A stretch of DNA of 64,000 nt from Craterostigma plantagineum (GCA_027422505.1 JAPQWV010000002.1:28064501-28128500); one strand, 5' to 3'. Shown: positions 1 to 12,107, counted from the stretch's first letter. A program made the numbers and translations. The notes: a model not told the origin generated them from the sequence alone.

Positions 1-1080
1 TTTCTTCTAAAACAATATACTATCGTCTATTCACTTTTAAATTACATAAAATAAATTTTATATATTATACCACGGATATCGAGGCCCAAAAATACCAGTA
101 TCTATAAATTGAGATCTTTATAGTTCTCATAATTATGCCCTGAAAAGGAGCCGCTATTAAATACACATATTCCTTTTTAATTTCGAACGATCACAAAATA
201 TTTGTGGCGGAGTTTTCATTCACTTAATCACTACGAGTTACGACGATCTAATTAAAAAGATGAATTTTAAGTGAATTCAAACTATTAATCTATTTCTGGA
301 TATGTCGTAGATACGATCAACGTGAAGGCAAAAAAAAAAGAGTTCAGCTTTCTCGGACAAGTAAATCTTGCGTCATCCTCACAGGAGGAGGGGAAAAACA
401 AAAAGAGAGAAAAAATTATTGCATTGTCGTCAAAGAGGAAATGAGTGCTTGATAAGCAAATCAAGGGCAACCACCCATCTGAATAAATGCATGACAGAAC
501 TTATAATCAAACTCACAGAGTAAGATTGCAATCACCAGAATGCTGAAGGCATATCCGCGGACCGTGTTTCTTCGAAATAACATTCCATTTTTTTTCAAGT
601 GAACTCTATTTGAAGACCAATTAATTCTAACAACTGATAAACAAATATGAAGAAGCAAATCAGAGCTCTGGGTGATCTATGATGTCCGAGCTATGATTCT
701 TAGGAGAACACCGAAGAGTTAAGCGCGTCTATTTATCGAGTGATTATGAATAGTAGTTGGTAACATCTCTTAAAAATATATAAAATAAATAATCAAACAC
801 GGTCTATTAATGACGGGAAGGTTGGTGAATTTAGATAATAGAATTATGAAATAAACTAGCACCGCGTATCTTTTGAATTTTAGTAGAGACTTGGGTGGGG
901 TTCGCAAAAGTCAAGACATTTTTTTTGTTTCTTTTCTAATGTATATTAACACCTAAGAATTCTCCTTAATCGTGATTTAATTTCTTGTACCAGGACATTT
1001 TTTGTCGCCGCCAAAGACATTTTTTGCTTCTTGAAGAGTTGATGGCATCTCCATCATCAGTCAGGAGATAGTATGCAATG
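1..1080. other. AT-rich intergenic DNA, no gene seen
   Basis: No reading frame here resembles a known protein, and the short frames at 285-658 have no family signature. No terminal repeat or RNA gene was recognised. Confidence 0.5.
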
Positions 1081-3290
1081 TTGCTGTCCATATCTTAATC
1101 TTCATGCCAGGATGTGTGAATCTTCCGCGTGTGCTCCTTCTAAGTTCTGGCTCTGAAGATTCGTTTGGCCCTTCCTCGTGCTCTGGTGCAGCTTAAGAAG
1201 AATCTTGTTCGATAGATTTCCCTTTCACCTGAATCGTGGTAGTTCCTGAGCGTTCCTTTGCAGTGCTATCATTTTCTCCGATTATTTTATCTTCTAAGAA
1301 GATAACTTTCCTGCTGATGACAACCTTGTGGGCAGTGGAATCCCACATTGCCCTTCACACCATCAGCATACCCCAAGAACAAACAGATCTATTGCAAATT
1401 GGTTTTAGAGAGGAACCCCGCAAACTTATATGGACTTATGCTTGGGTTTGGATTGAAATTGGACCTGAAAATTTCGCAGATAATCGCTAAAAGGGAGGCC
1501 CTTTGGGTAGTATTGAATTTGATGGGAGGATTTTTTAGAGCATGAAGAAGACGGAGGTGTTGAATGGGAAAGAGAGTCTTTGTTTTGCAATATGACATAT
1601 TTTACAATATGAACATTTTGTTTTGATCATGATCGAAAGGGCTCCATCCAAGACTCTATATGAGGGATGTCCCAACCTACTGTGCCAAAGACCTATGGAC
1701 AGCTTATTAAGAAGATAGACTTGTCACAGACTTAAAAACATGATAAGCTTCATACCTTGCGAATCTTTTGCAGAGAATGATCCTGCAGTATAAATTAGCA
1801 TAAACAATAAACCAACAATTCATCTTGGTAGTCATGTAACTCACAGATATTAGATTGAAGTGAAACTGAGGCACAGATAACTCATCTGTCAAGATGATGG
1901 AATTACCGGCTAAACGGGACCTTGCCTTATTCACCTTAATGATAGTATTATCAGGCAATACTACATTTTGATTCTTCTATGTCATGTAAGTATGAAAAGG
2001 GATTCTTGTTATCACAAAATACATAGTTGCCCGTAAGTCTAATAACGGACTCTTATATCCTAACATGTGCAAATTAAAATATAAACAAATACCTTCATTC
2101 GAACTGTTGTATTGATTCTCCACTGTCCAGTGGCTGATTGGCTATTGAGTGGTTCAATAAGGCCTTCAAATTTGCAATTGAGGGGATGTCATTTGCCACT
2201 GAAGCAGTTCTTCCCTTTTGTATGCAATGCATGTACTCATCTGATGTTGTCTTGCAAGTCTAATCATTCCTACATTGGTTCACTCTTGCAGCTTTAGGCC
2301 GTTGCTTATGCCTGAAACCTGGTGGATAACCATGAATATAAAAACATCTATCAATGGTGTGGTCCCTTTTTACTACAATGGTTACATAGAGGCCTTCCTA
2401 CATCCCTTCTCTGAACAGAGGTTGCTTGCTTGACAAACTCTTGCTCATTCCTAGCTGCCATCATTTCCATGATGTTGCTTTGATCATCAGGCCTTTGAGT
2501 CAGCCCGGGACCCATTGATCTCTGCTTCTCTTCTTGGATCAACAAGGAGAATACCTGGTAATTGAGGGCAAAGGATCCATAAGTAAAACTCGCTTTCTTA
2601 TCTGTGCAAGCCCCATCAAGAAAGTTAAACCATAATCTTCATCGAGGTGAGCCTTCATGTCTTTGATACCTCCACAGGTACACACACATGTTGGTCTATA
2701 GTTAGCCAATTCGTCCCATAAGGTCTTGAGCTTATTGAAATAGACTGCAATATTATTGGATACCTGGGATAGATGATCAGCTCCCTTCTCAATTGAAAGA
2801 TTCGAGGTTTGTTTGTCTGCTTAAATATTTCTTCGAGATCTAACCAAATTTCTCTGGCTGAAAACTATACAATATGCTTGCCGAAATTCCTTTGAGAGCG
2901 AATTGATGATCTAAGAAATGACCACATTATTGTTCCTCTTCCATGCGCTTATCTGATCTTGAGTTCCTACAGGATTTTGATCATCAGCGATTAGCGCCTT
3001 CAAGTCTCCATAACGAATCCCTCCTTATTTCTTCCTATGAGGGCGTCATCGTCGCTCTGCTCCAAGTGGCATAATTATCCCCATTTAGCAGCTCATGAAC
3101 GAGAATATGCCCAGAAGTATTGTTGTTGTTCAAAAAATAACAATCATTGATTACCACGTTTGAGCTTGTTCCAATTGCGGCTGATGAAGATGACATTGCT
3201 ACAACAATCGAATGATTAGAGTAGCTAAGACGAAGATGAAATTGAATCTTGAAGTTCGCAGCTTGGAAGGAGCTTGTAGCCCTGATACCA
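1081..3290 (-). pseudogene. Degenerate Ty1/Copia gag-pol fragment
   Basis: Read on the minus strand, this is an eroded Copia polyprotein. At 3196-3035 is a gag N-terminus ending in the typical motif HELLNGDNYATWSRA. At about 3030-2800, gag continues (NNNVVISQIINSLSKEF) with frame breaks. At 2545-2351 lies a zinc-knuckle start (LCNHCSKKG). At 1958-1707 is the segment after the protease (ILTDELSVPQFHFNLISVS). At about 1400-1100 is the integrase tail and linker (FLGYADGVKG, then LRRSTRGRFTHPGMK, with frame breaks). The core integrase and the reverse transcriptase and RNase H regions are missing. Order and strand agree with the primer-binding site and LTR at 3279-3678. It is a dead, internally deleted element. 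Family assignment rests on recognised motifs, not a search. Confidence 0.7.
3279..3290 (-). other. Copia primer-binding site (initiator tRNA-Met type)
   Basis: The minus strand reads TGGTATCAGGGC next to the LTR. This differs by one base from the usual plant Copia site TGGTATCAGAGC, which pairs with the 3' end of initiator tRNA-Met. It fixes the element's orientation (minus) and the inner edge of the LTR. Confidence 0.7.
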
Positions 3291-3678
3291 TAATAAAATT
3301 TGTATCGAAAAGAATTTAAACACAGAGATTTAATGTGGTTCATATTTAGGATTTGAATCCTGCATCCACGATCTAAAGATAATTCCTTTTATTGATTATA
3401 GATGAAGAAGATCCAAAGATGATAATGATGGAGAAAGAACTTAAAGAAAAAAAATAATCAGATCTGCTATTTATAATGAAGTTCCCGCCAGCTCTTCACC
3501 AACTGTCACAGCCACCAACGCCCTTGCTAATGTACAGAAGTCGCCGATACCCGTCTCTAAGTGGAATAGCAACTTAGATGTAAAAGGCGTCTCTTTTAAA
3601 TCCTTTGAAGAATAAAGCTTCCTTTAAGGAATTCTTGATCTTCAGCTATATAAGACCATGTAAGTTCGATTTTCAACA
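3291..3678 (-). mobile_element. Copia 5' LTR (minus orientation)
   Basis: On the minus strand the LTR starts TGTTGAAAATCG at 3678 and runs to the primer-binding site at 3290. It contains a TATA-like box (TATAAATAG, minus strand, about 3467-3476). Next to the binding site, on the plus strand, is the phrase ACACAGAGATTTAATGTGGT, common in plant Copia LTRs. The inner end reads TA where CA is expected, so it has mutated. No partner LTR was found on the left, so the element is truncated. Confidence 0.55.
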
Positions 3679-5002
3679 CCTCCTTCATGCTTTAATAAGC
3701 ATATGGGTGAAAAATAGACTAACAATTCACGATAAAGGTTAATATGAGTTGAGATAATTTGGCGGTGAACAGACGAGATTTCTGTGGCGGGTCAACGAGC
3801 GGGTTTGTACACACCGTGATTGAGTACCTAAAATCTAATATCATGGGTCACTGCATATTCCGAAAACCTTAAGGACTCACTTTTGACATTAAGCGAAGAC
3901 CTATTTTTTGCAACAACCACGTCATCATTTGTCAAGAGGTGTATTTTTTAATAACACTAACCATGATTTGGTTGGGGGACCTGATCATGATCTGTACATA
4001 ATTGAAAACATATATGTGATTAGAACTATATAGTTTTGTACATATGTGCGTGTTTTTGTTATTCAATGCGTGAAATCAGTTCCATTATCGTTGAACTGTG
4101 GCTCATTGAGCACCCCTATACGCAAGAAGATGTTTTAGATCAGATGAAGATGATTATAGCTTTACTTCTTCTGTCATGTCTGATTAACGAATGTCGAGGT
4201 AAGTCATGATATATTATTCTCGCTCAATTCGAATGTTTGAGAAAAGGGTTTCTTTTATGAGACATGAAGAGTGGCAGTGATGGTCAAAGGGAAGAGAATA
4301 TTAGTAGCTAAGAGAATTGTTATCACACGGCCATAGGTTGCCTCGAATCCACGTAGATTATTAACCATTGTTTCACATGAAAAGCTCCATTAATTAAATT
4401 AATTCTTCACAATTTTGAATCAATGTTTCTGTTATTTCTTTTTTCCAAGATCGAATGATGAGAAAGAACAAATTGTAGTGGGAGCTGAGCAAAGGACGAA
4501 GTGTTTTCTGAGCAAAGTTACTTGCTCACGTACAAGAGAAAGATGAAGAGTATTATTTTGCCACCTCATTTTTCTTTTGTTCTCTTTTTAACTTTGTTCA
4601 CGTACAGGCATGCATATATATATAGATATATATTACACATGATAAGAAAGAGGATAACTATGGACTTAATACTACACGATCTAATGCAAATCATGCATAT
4701 CAATTTTATCATGCATATCAATTTTATCGGCTATATCTTTGACTTTTGCAGCCCATTTTTTTCGTTTCTTCTTCCCAAGAGATTTCCTGTGCTCTATTGA
4801 ATTGTCAAGATTTCATGGGGCTTATTTTGTTTTTATTGTTATTTTATCTTTTGGATGGACCCTTATCCAACAGTTTCAACTAAAATGTAAAGGAAAGTTC
4901 AACACGACCATATATTTAGACTGATTTCTTTCATATCTAAACTTAGAAGTGTAAATTTTCTCTTTATGAGTCATCATGGGGAGTCTTACAAACGACGTAG
5001 TG
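3679..5002. other. Intergenic DNA, no gene seen
   Basis: AT-rich sequence without a recognisable coding region. It contains a short tandem duplication of a unit beginning CATGCATATCAATTTTAT at about 4693-4728. The frames at 4501-4924 look random. Confidence 0.4.
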
Positions 5003-5010
5003 GTCTGTAC

Positions 5011-5607
5011 TAGAGCCGTCAATTTGGCCCGTGGCCCACGGGCCGGCCCACCCCGTCCCTCCAAAAGGGCGGGCCGGACTGCAATTTTTTAGGCCCGCCA
5101 AGGAGCGGCCCTGAAACGGGCCAGCCTGCGCGGGCCGCGGGCTTGGCGGGGCGGGCCAGTTTTCTTAATTAATTATATATTATATACTATATTTAAAATG
5201 TATTAATTTATAGTTAATAATTTATTAATTAGACCATAATTAACTACATATATATTAATAAATATATAATTAATTTTGTAGTTAATAATACATTAATTAG
5301 ACCATAATTAACTATATATACATTAATAAATATATAATTAATTTTGTAGTTAATAATACATTAATTAGACCATAATTAACTATATATACATTAGTAAAAA
5401 TATAATTATATGGTGGTTATCCATAATTTATTAATAAATACCTCAATTAACTAAAAAATATATAATAAATTAAATATAAAATTAAAAATAAAAAAATATC
5501 TAAGCGGGCGGCTGGGCTTCATTATTTTAGGCCCACTACATGGCGGGCCAGCCCGCCTCACCCCGCCAAATGGCGGGCTTTGGCGGCCCGGCCCATTGAC
5601 AGTACTA
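5011..5607. mobile_element. Non-autonomous hAT element with 8-bp target duplication
   Basis: The left end TAGAGCCGTCAAT and the reversed right end TAGTACTGTCAAT form an imperfect terminal inverted repeat. The flanks GTCTGTAC (5003-5010) and GTCTGTGC (5608-5615) match at 7 of 8 bases, as expected for hAT insertion. Both subterminal zones are packed with GGGCCGGCCC-like motifs, a hAT trait (transposase-binding repeats in known elements). The core is AT-rich, has no transposase, and holds three 68-bp tandem copies. Confidence 0.8.
5211..5414. repeat. Three tandem copies of a 68-bp AT-rich unit
   Basis: Units begin TAGTTAATAA at 5211, 5279 and 5347. Each contains ATTAATTAGACCATAATTAA. They sit inside the hAT derivative and account for a third of its length. 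Confidence 0.8.
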
Positions 5608-5615
5608 GTCTGTGC

Positions 5616-6205
5616 GCTTTATACCACATGCTAAATGAGTATATAATGAAACTCGATGACCATGTATGATAATTTAATTTATATATTTTATCTCAAAAGT
5701 TCCACTTCATATTCTTTTCCGTTCCTGAATTAGACAGTTCTCACATATCATTGTTTCAACGATATCTAGTTAGATGAAGGTATGTATTCAAGAATTCAAT
5801 TTTCATGATCCTCTCCAGTCATATGTAGTTGCTGTATAAAAAAAAAGGAAAAAATGCCTCAACACAAAATATCGAGGAATTTGAATCATCTCCGAAACTC
5901 GAAAATGGCATACATTTCTATCTTCAATGTTTTCCAGATCAGAGGGTGTTCGTAAGAGATATCAATAGTAGGGTGTTCGTAAGAGATATCAATAGTTAAC
6001 CTTGAATAATAAAACACACACACGCACATATTACTACGAGCATAGAGATGAATATTAATGTTGTATAATAACAAGGCACGTATATGTATTAAATTAAAGA
6101 ATGTTCATTGATGCAACGCCCCAAGACTAACACAAATGTCTTGCCTGCAATTAATACGTGTTCTCTTACACACGCACACAACACATTTATATACGTATCG
6201 GTGAG
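5616..6205. other. Intergenic, with a 27-bp tandem duplication
   Basis: No gene seen. A 27-bp unit starting GGGTGTTCGTAAGAGATATC occurs twice in direct tandem at about 5943-5996. An ACACACAC-rich stretch follows near 6014. Confidence 0.5.
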
Positions 6206-6454
6206 TTAAATCATTTTTTGGAAAAGCTTATTCTTATTACACTTGAGTTTGATCCAATGCAGGCTTGCAGACGCGCCAACCTTAACCTTCTTCGCAGCAT
6301 CTTTGGTCTTCTCCGAGGCAACTTCCTTTGTTCGCTCGAACTTCTCGCTCATTCTCTTCGTTAGCTTCGGCTTAGGACCGCCGAGCCTCTTTGGTTCCGG
6401 CGCAGGCTTCGATTTAGGAGTGGTTGGGGTCCATGGGTTATCGTTCAAAGACAT
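6206..6454 (-). CDS. Small basic plant-specific protein, function unknown
   Basis: A single-exon 82-residue protein. The chosen start MSLNDNPWTPTTPKSKPAP (ATG at 6454-6452) resembles the N-terminus of a small uncharacterised plant family. The upstream in-frame Met at 6619 would add 55 residues of low-complexity, unconserved-looking sequence and was rejected. Residues 1-30 are rich in Pro and Lys. Residues 35-60 are charged and helical-looking (MSEKFERTKEVASEKTKDAA). A conserved-looking motif, ASASLHWIKLKCNK, lies near the C-terminus. There is no signal peptide or membrane segment. My recollection of the family is only approximate: short Lys-rich proteins ending in a tryptophan motif of the HWIK type. 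No function is inferred. Confidence 0.6.
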   Translation of the reverse strand: MSLNDNPWTPTTPKSKPAPEPKRLGGPKPKLTKRMSEKFERTKEVASEKTKDAAKKVKVGASASLHWIKLKCNKNKLFQKMI

Positions 6455-7650
6455 TGTCTTCTCTTTAGATTTTAACGTTATGAGAAGATAATGTCTAGGA
6501 ATGCGTTGTTTGAGAGAGATAGAGAGCAGAAAAGAATGAGGGTTAGTTTCTTTTGAATCGTCCACAGATATTCGGTATTGATTGATTATTAATGTTTCTA
6601 TCCTATTTTTAGTTATCATCTTCCATCACATGTTCTCCTTGAACTCAGGAGAACGCAGGATTATTGTCAGGGTTTATTGGGTTTTGTGTCTCTACACCTA
6701 AACACCCCCTTCGCAAAAAAAACTTATAATTTAGTACTCTGTCAGCATTTTTTTATATGTAGGCTCCTAACACAATAAATTTTTTGCACATAGGTAACCG
6801 ATCCATTTATGTAGTTTATAATGATTACTATTTAATATCGAGTTTAAAATATTTTAGGAATTAATACTTAATTCTTTGTATAGTCAATCAATATAATTAT
6901 TTATTATTAAATATATTATTTTAAGATTTAAAATAACTATTAGGATATATTAGATATAATTTTTAACTAAGATTAATATTGTCCAAGTAAAAATTTGAAA
7001 GATCACCCCATCACCGTGAAGTAATCACCGAGCTTTTTCGGGGAGATCCAAAAGGTAGATAGAAATCACTCCATCTTCCTCACCTATGTGATCCGTCATT
7101 ACAGTGATAACTCATCACGTAGGCTAAACAAACATGGTGATTATAAGGTGGCAAGAGGATACGGTAATGTATTGGATCGCCCCAAAACAAACATCCGTTA
7201 AGGGGGATTTCCCATGAAAAAAGTCTTAGTATTCGACATTTCTGGATAAGAATAAAATATTAGTATTTTTTTTATTCTGGAAAAACAAAATCTATCATTT
7301 AATATATCGAACTCGAACTTATTTTATGGCCAAGTGCAATCAAAGTATACACTTCACCACTATGAAAGCATAATCTCACGCCAAAATTAGCAAACGGTTG
7401 ACTTCTAACAAATTTGTGCTGAACTAAGCTCAATTTTGTCAAGAATGTGGTGCTACGTTGAATTCTCATGAAAGCAGAATGTCAATGCATTCCAAATAAA
7501 AGGTTCAAGATGCAGATAGATGCATCAATCCATTTGAAAACTCTCAAACTCAACATCCAACCAACACATTGAATTTTTGATAAAGAGACATTTTATATTT
7601 CTATGTTGATAGTGTCATAATTCGGACGACTCACAACGCTAAATTCCACC
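6455..7650. other. Intergenic, with a MITE-like repeat near 6990-7200
   Basis: No gene seen. The stretch at about 6990-7200 shares phrases such as GATCACCCC and CCCCAAAACAAACA with sequences near 18170-18380 and 27430-27620. This suggests a dispersed short repeat family, but its ends and target duplication are not resolved. Confidence 0.35.
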
Positions 7651-7658
7651 TATAAATA
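7651..7658 (+). promoter_or_regulatory. TATA box of the glycine-rich protein gene
   Basis: TATAAATA lies 65 bases before the start codon at 7716. This leaves room for a short 5' leader of roughly 35 bases. Confidence 0.7.
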
Positions 7659-7715
7659 CAACGTAGAGCTGTAACAAGTACCACGAGTCACTACTAAAAC
7701 TTCTCACTTGCAGAA

Positions 7716-8485
7716 ATGAAGGCCAAAGCCAAACCTTTTGCGGTCCTTAGTGTTATTGCAGTTCTGTTTCTCATCTCCAGCTATGTTCAGGCAAATGACC
7801 TCACCGCTCAAAGCGAGAAAAAGAGTAAGCATAGCCTTGTCTTTATATTAATTAAATTCGAGCACCTCTAACAAAAAATAGAATTAATTTTCGCGCGTTA
7901 ACCTCCGCCGTCGGAAAATGAGGTCAAGAACTTGAGTTGCACGTATACTCGTGGAATTAACGATAGTTCTTCTGCATGCTTATTATAGAAAACGATTTCG
8001 TCCTTTCTATTCTAATAAAAAAAAATGACCGAAATTCCGTGCTGAAATTAGGTTTTCAAGTTTAACTGTCCTAAAATTGCTTCAATTTACATACTTACAG
8101 ATTGCTACCCTTAACTTAACCGCCCTTAAAACACCACCCAACCTAAGATACATTAAAAGTATAACTAGTAAGTCTAACAAATATATATATGTATATATAT
8201 ATATATATATCTGTTTGTGTAGCCCTCGGAGAGTACACATTAGCAGATGGCGGTGGTTACGGTGGTGGCGGCGGAGGTGGAGGTGGAGGAGGCGGTGGTG
8301 GAGGTGGCGGCGGTGGTGGTTATGGTGGTGGCAGTGGTGGTGGTTATGGAGGCAACAATGGTGGTGGAAACGGTGGAGGATATTGTCGTTATGGGAGGTG
8401 CTGCGGCGGTTGGTACCGTCGTTGCAGGTGTTGCTACAGTGCTCAAGAAGCTTTGGCCTACATGCAAAATGCATATCGACCATGA
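7716..8485 (+). CDS. Secreted glycine-rich protein with cysteine-rich C-terminus (class II GRP-like)
   Basis: Two exons, 7716-7824 and 8223-8485, encode 123 residues. The donor is A|GTAAGC, the acceptor TGTGTAG, and the phases match. Residues 1-26 form a signal peptide (hydrophobic FAVLSVIAVLFLISSY, then VQA before Asn27). Residues 46-89 are nearly pure glycine with scattered Tyr and Asn. Residues 91-107 hold six cysteines (CRYGRCC and CRCC). This layout matches plant class II glycine-rich proteins, secreted to the cell wall. AtGRP3, which binds the receptor kinase WAK1, is a known relative of the class. The reading frame alone would miss the first exon and the signal peptide. Possible poly(A) signals follow at 8487-8505 and near 8556. 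A wall or signalling role is inferred from the class. Confidence 0.8.
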
Positions 8486-8963
8486 ATATAAATAAATAAA
8501 TAAATCTGCACCGAGTACGTATGTTTCTCTCTATATTACATATATAACGTAATCGAATAAAACATGCCATGTAATAAAAAAGTTTGTTGGAGTAATAATG
8601 ACGATTGACGAATCGTCGCGATATTGTCTCAATCTTTGCGCTTTCGGCCATTAAGTACAAAACGTTTAACAATATTTACGCCCATTAAGTATTAACCAAG
8701 GTATATCATTTTTATTAAATAATTTCCCATTTATATTTTTTAACATTTATATTTAATAATTAACCTCTTACATGTTTATTCACGTTATAAATAACTTCGA
8801 TCTTGTCACGATATTTTTAATTCCCACGATGCAAGGAAGAAAAATAAATTGGATATTTAATCTATCCCAGAATACAAGGAAAAAAAACAAAGTGGACAGT
8901 GAACACTGTCAATATAACTTACATCCACAGTCAATATGAATTTATGTAACACATACATGCATT
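8486..8963. other. 3' flank and intergenic DNA
   Basis: It contains overlapping AATAAA motifs just after the stop codon. No other gene seen. Confidence 0.4.
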
Positions 8964-9687
8964 GTTGTAAAATTTGGCCTAGCGCTAATTGGCCCACCAC
9001 TGAGGCGAAAAAATTCCTATACGCCTAATTAATTAATCAGCAAAACGAGTAATCAGCCAACTAATTCGAAACGTTGGCCGCTAATCCGAAATTCAGCTGA
9101 ATAATTTCGAAGTCCAACCAAATGGTAATAAAAATTATTACTGGAAAAAAACTACTATTTGGGGATGCTCGCAAAGCAGATAAAGGCAATGCTTTAATGT
9201 GGCAAGCACAGTAGTTGTAAGGTGAGGTTATCCCTTCATATAGAAATCTTTCAAGTTTCACTCCACCAAATAGCGGGCGTGGGACAACAGAAAATACTAC
9301 TAGTACTATTTAAGCCTATATAAATGGAAATGTGAAAATACAGATAAATAGGATTTAAAAAATATAAAAATATATAAATGGAAGTATAAAAAATATACAA
9401 ATTGAAATAAAAAAAGTAGGATAACTTCGCCCGACATTGTCCCTAAAACAGCATTTTTGTACTCGTATATTATTCTGTTGCATTGTTGTGATTGATATTA
9501 TTCATTTAAAATATTTGGATAAATTTGATAAACCTTGACTTTGATAAAAAATTTGCATATTTGATATATATAAAAATAATAAAAAAATATAAACACCGCC
9601 TAATTTACCCCTAGAAACTGCCTAGGCCTCACCTAGATCGTCTAGGCGTCTCGGACGCCCGACTAGCGCCTAGCGTATATTTACAAC
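8964..9687. mobile_element. Non-autonomous DNA transposon with GTTGTAAA ends
   Basis: The left end GTTGTAAAATTTGGCCTAGC mirrors the reversed right end GTTGTAAATATACGCTAGGC. Both are followed by CTAGCGC/TAGGCG-type motifs. The inside is AT-rich with no transposase. The flanks (ATGCATT left, ATCGCAT right) are not a clean duplication, so the superfamily is uncertain. hAT is the likeliest guess. Confidence 0.55.
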
Positions 9688-9936
9688 ATCGCATACACCA
9701 CGTAAGACGTGATACACAATAACAGCTCAGACAAATAGGAGTAAGAACCAAATTATAAATGGTTCGACAAATATTTTATCGAATATATTTTTCTAAAAAG
9801 GCTACAAAGAAGGAAAGAAGAAGATAAGATTTATGTATGGTGGGGTGGTTGCTCTGTCTTCGTCATATTGCCCATTTTATAGGCAAAATGAGAGGATCAG
9901 TTGGGGCTTCAATGCAAGAGAAAATTAGTGTTAACC

Positions 9937-10405
9937 ATGATTGCAAAAGAATTGAATTTTTTTGTTCTATTTCGAATTCGAAATATTAGAATATCAAATT
10001 CGAATAAGAATTTTTTATTGGAATAATTTTCGAATATGAATACAAATGTGACAATATACGATTCGAATAATGTAACATGTATATTTAAATAACCTAATAT
10101 ATTATGGATACTTGTAATTAATGCCACATATTAATATAAAATGCTTAAAAAGAAATACATGGCGCACACTTAAATTTAATTCACTAGCTAACTTTATTGC
10201 CTACGTATATTATTTATTATTTTTTTAAAAAATTGGTTTTATGGAAAAAAGAATTTATTCGAATCCACATATTCATGAATATATGCGAATATATTACCGA
10301 ATATCAAATATGACTCAATTTTAATATTTCAGTACAAAACAAATAGTATAAAAAACCAATAAAAATAGAATATTGTAAGAATCAATTCGATTCGTTTGCA
10401 ATCAT
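9937..10405. mobile_element. MITE-like element with ATGATTGCAAA ends
   Basis: The left end ATGATTGCAAAAGAATTGAA is an imperfect inverted copy of the right end, which reversed reads ATGATTGCAAACGAATCGAA. The interior repeats ATTCGAAT-like words and has no coding capacity. The target duplication is unresolved. Confidence 0.5.
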
Positions 10406-10760
10406 ATATTTACCATGTAATGTACTGCATTTAAAAAAGGTAAAAATTCCTCCCATTAGGATTTGCTAGGAATACACCAATCACACGCACATGCAAAAGG
10501 AAACTGTCTTTTAAGGCTAACGATTTAACGAAGTTTGTAGTGCAATAATGTAAAAAAAGAAACGATCTCGAGAAATCCATTCCTCATTTCTCGTCAAAAG
10601 ACTAAATCAATGCGAATATCCCAAAAAATATACCACGAAAGTTTACGACGTCAGAAAATTAGCCCTATATATGTGTCTGCGGTTTTGTGAAGTGAGGTTA
10701 TCATTATAAAGCTGATTCTCAGTCATATTGATACATACTTTTCATTATAAAGTTTGTGAC
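10406..10760 (+). promoter_or_regulatory. Upstream region of the F-box-associated gene, with TATA-like motifs
   Basis: TATAAA occurs at 10705-10710, and a second copy (ATTATAAAG) lies just before the start codon at about 10744-10752. The first is better placed for a leader of roughly 25-30 bases. Confidence 0.4.
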
Positions 10761-12107
10761 ATGTCTCCCCATCACGGCTCCCTGTAAGACGTGCGCACCT
10801 TTGTTCTTTAATCGATAATTTTATATATCAACGGAACCCTTATCGTAAATCTTGTTTTTTTTTATATGGGAATTTTGCAGCAAGGTTGATTCCAATGACA
10901 AGCAAAATGGAAATGGAATCGTTGGTTCCATATTCAGGTCGATCTGCAGGTTAGATCAATCTCTTACACTTTTTTGAACGCACTATAATTATCCTATGCC
11001 ATACTCAAGTGCAACATAGTCCTCGTACACGTTTGTATCTCTTCATTGATCTCTTATCCATCTAGACCTAATTTTAGTCTCTCTGGATCCTCATAGTATA
11101 GATATTTTGGTGTTGTAAAGTTTGATCTTATTAACATTTTTCACTTTCGATTTTTGTCCAGAAAACTTACAAGAAAGATTGCACCCAAAGCTTGTTCGAC
11201 GCAGACGAATGTGCCGAAAGCAAAGCCAAAGAAGATGAATAAGAATATCTCAAAAGAACCTAAATCCCAACTCATTTGGGAGATTGAAAAAGGTGCTGGG
11301 CATTTTATCAGATCTTTTAGCCAAGGCTGGTTATTGGAGAGGACAGGTTGGAAATCAAACTATCGACTAAGAAATCCAACGATTGAAAGAGTCTTAAATT
11401 TGCCCGACCCTAAGGTGGAAAACCCGTCGCATATGTTGCACATCTATATACAGAGTAGGAAAACATTCAAGATGGTTCTTCCTTTCTCAAACGACGAAAA
11501 TGGTCACTTGCTTAGCTTCAAGGTTCTTACCATCGGCGTAGACCACAAATGGACCACGCTTAATAAAACCTCTGCATCAACCTGTAACCTGAAGAAAGCC
11601 AAGTGGTGCACCAAAGGCATTGGAGATGTCTACGTTCTCTTCGTGTTACCCGAAACTGATGGGGCAACTGCTGTTGTTTTCTTCTTCGAAGCTGAAAGCG
11701 AGAATCTATGGACTATGGATGTTCCTCGGGACTTTATTATTACCGCCTCGAATAGGATGAGCTGTGATAACATTTCAATTTTTGAATGGGACGGAAAGAT
11801 AGCGCTCGCTAGGAAATTGGAGAATGGTACGCTTGATGTTAGGTTGGTGGAAGATTATAAAACGCAGAAATGGGCTCAGGAGAAGATTATCGTAGACTTG
11901 GCGTTTTTGAACGACGCTTATGCTCCTTATCATTTTTCTGGCAACAAGCTTTGGATGCATTGCAAGTGCGAAAGACTGTTAACATTCGATTACATAGCGA
12001 AAGTCGCTAAAAGCGTCGTCGGCGAACCGAAAACGCCGGGAGTGAAACTATCAAGCGAGTCTAGTTTGATGGATTTGGATGGATCGAAGCCCCTTATTAA
12101 AGAGTGA
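10761..12107 (+). CDS. F-box-associated (FBA) domain protein lacking an F-box
   Basis: Three exons, 10761-10783, 10881-10949 and 11162-12107, encode 345 residues. The splice phases (2, 2) fit exactly, with donors GTAAGA and GTTAGA and acceptors TTTTGCAG and TTTGTCCAG. The third exon alone has no ATG; an apparent start at 11154 is a TTG inside the acceptor. Residues 31-60 are Lys-rich. From about residue 98, RLRNPTIERVLNLPDP and the following strands (LSFKVLTIG, CTKGIGDVYVLF, FFEAESENLWTMDVPRDF) resemble the F-box-associated domain that usually follows an F-box in plant ubiquitin-ligase adaptors. The N-terminal 30 residues are not an F-box, so SKP1 binding is not expected. The start of exon 1 is the least certain part. 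Confidence 0.65.

Noticed and set aside
8240..8495. Thr/Ala/His-rich and Val/Glu-rich frames over the glycine tract
   Set aside because: They are shadows of the GGN codons of the glycine-rich protein in other phases.
11154..11161. Start of the F-box-associated protein at 11154
   Set aside because: That codon is TTG inside a pyrimidine-rich splice acceptor. Upstream exons join in perfect phase.
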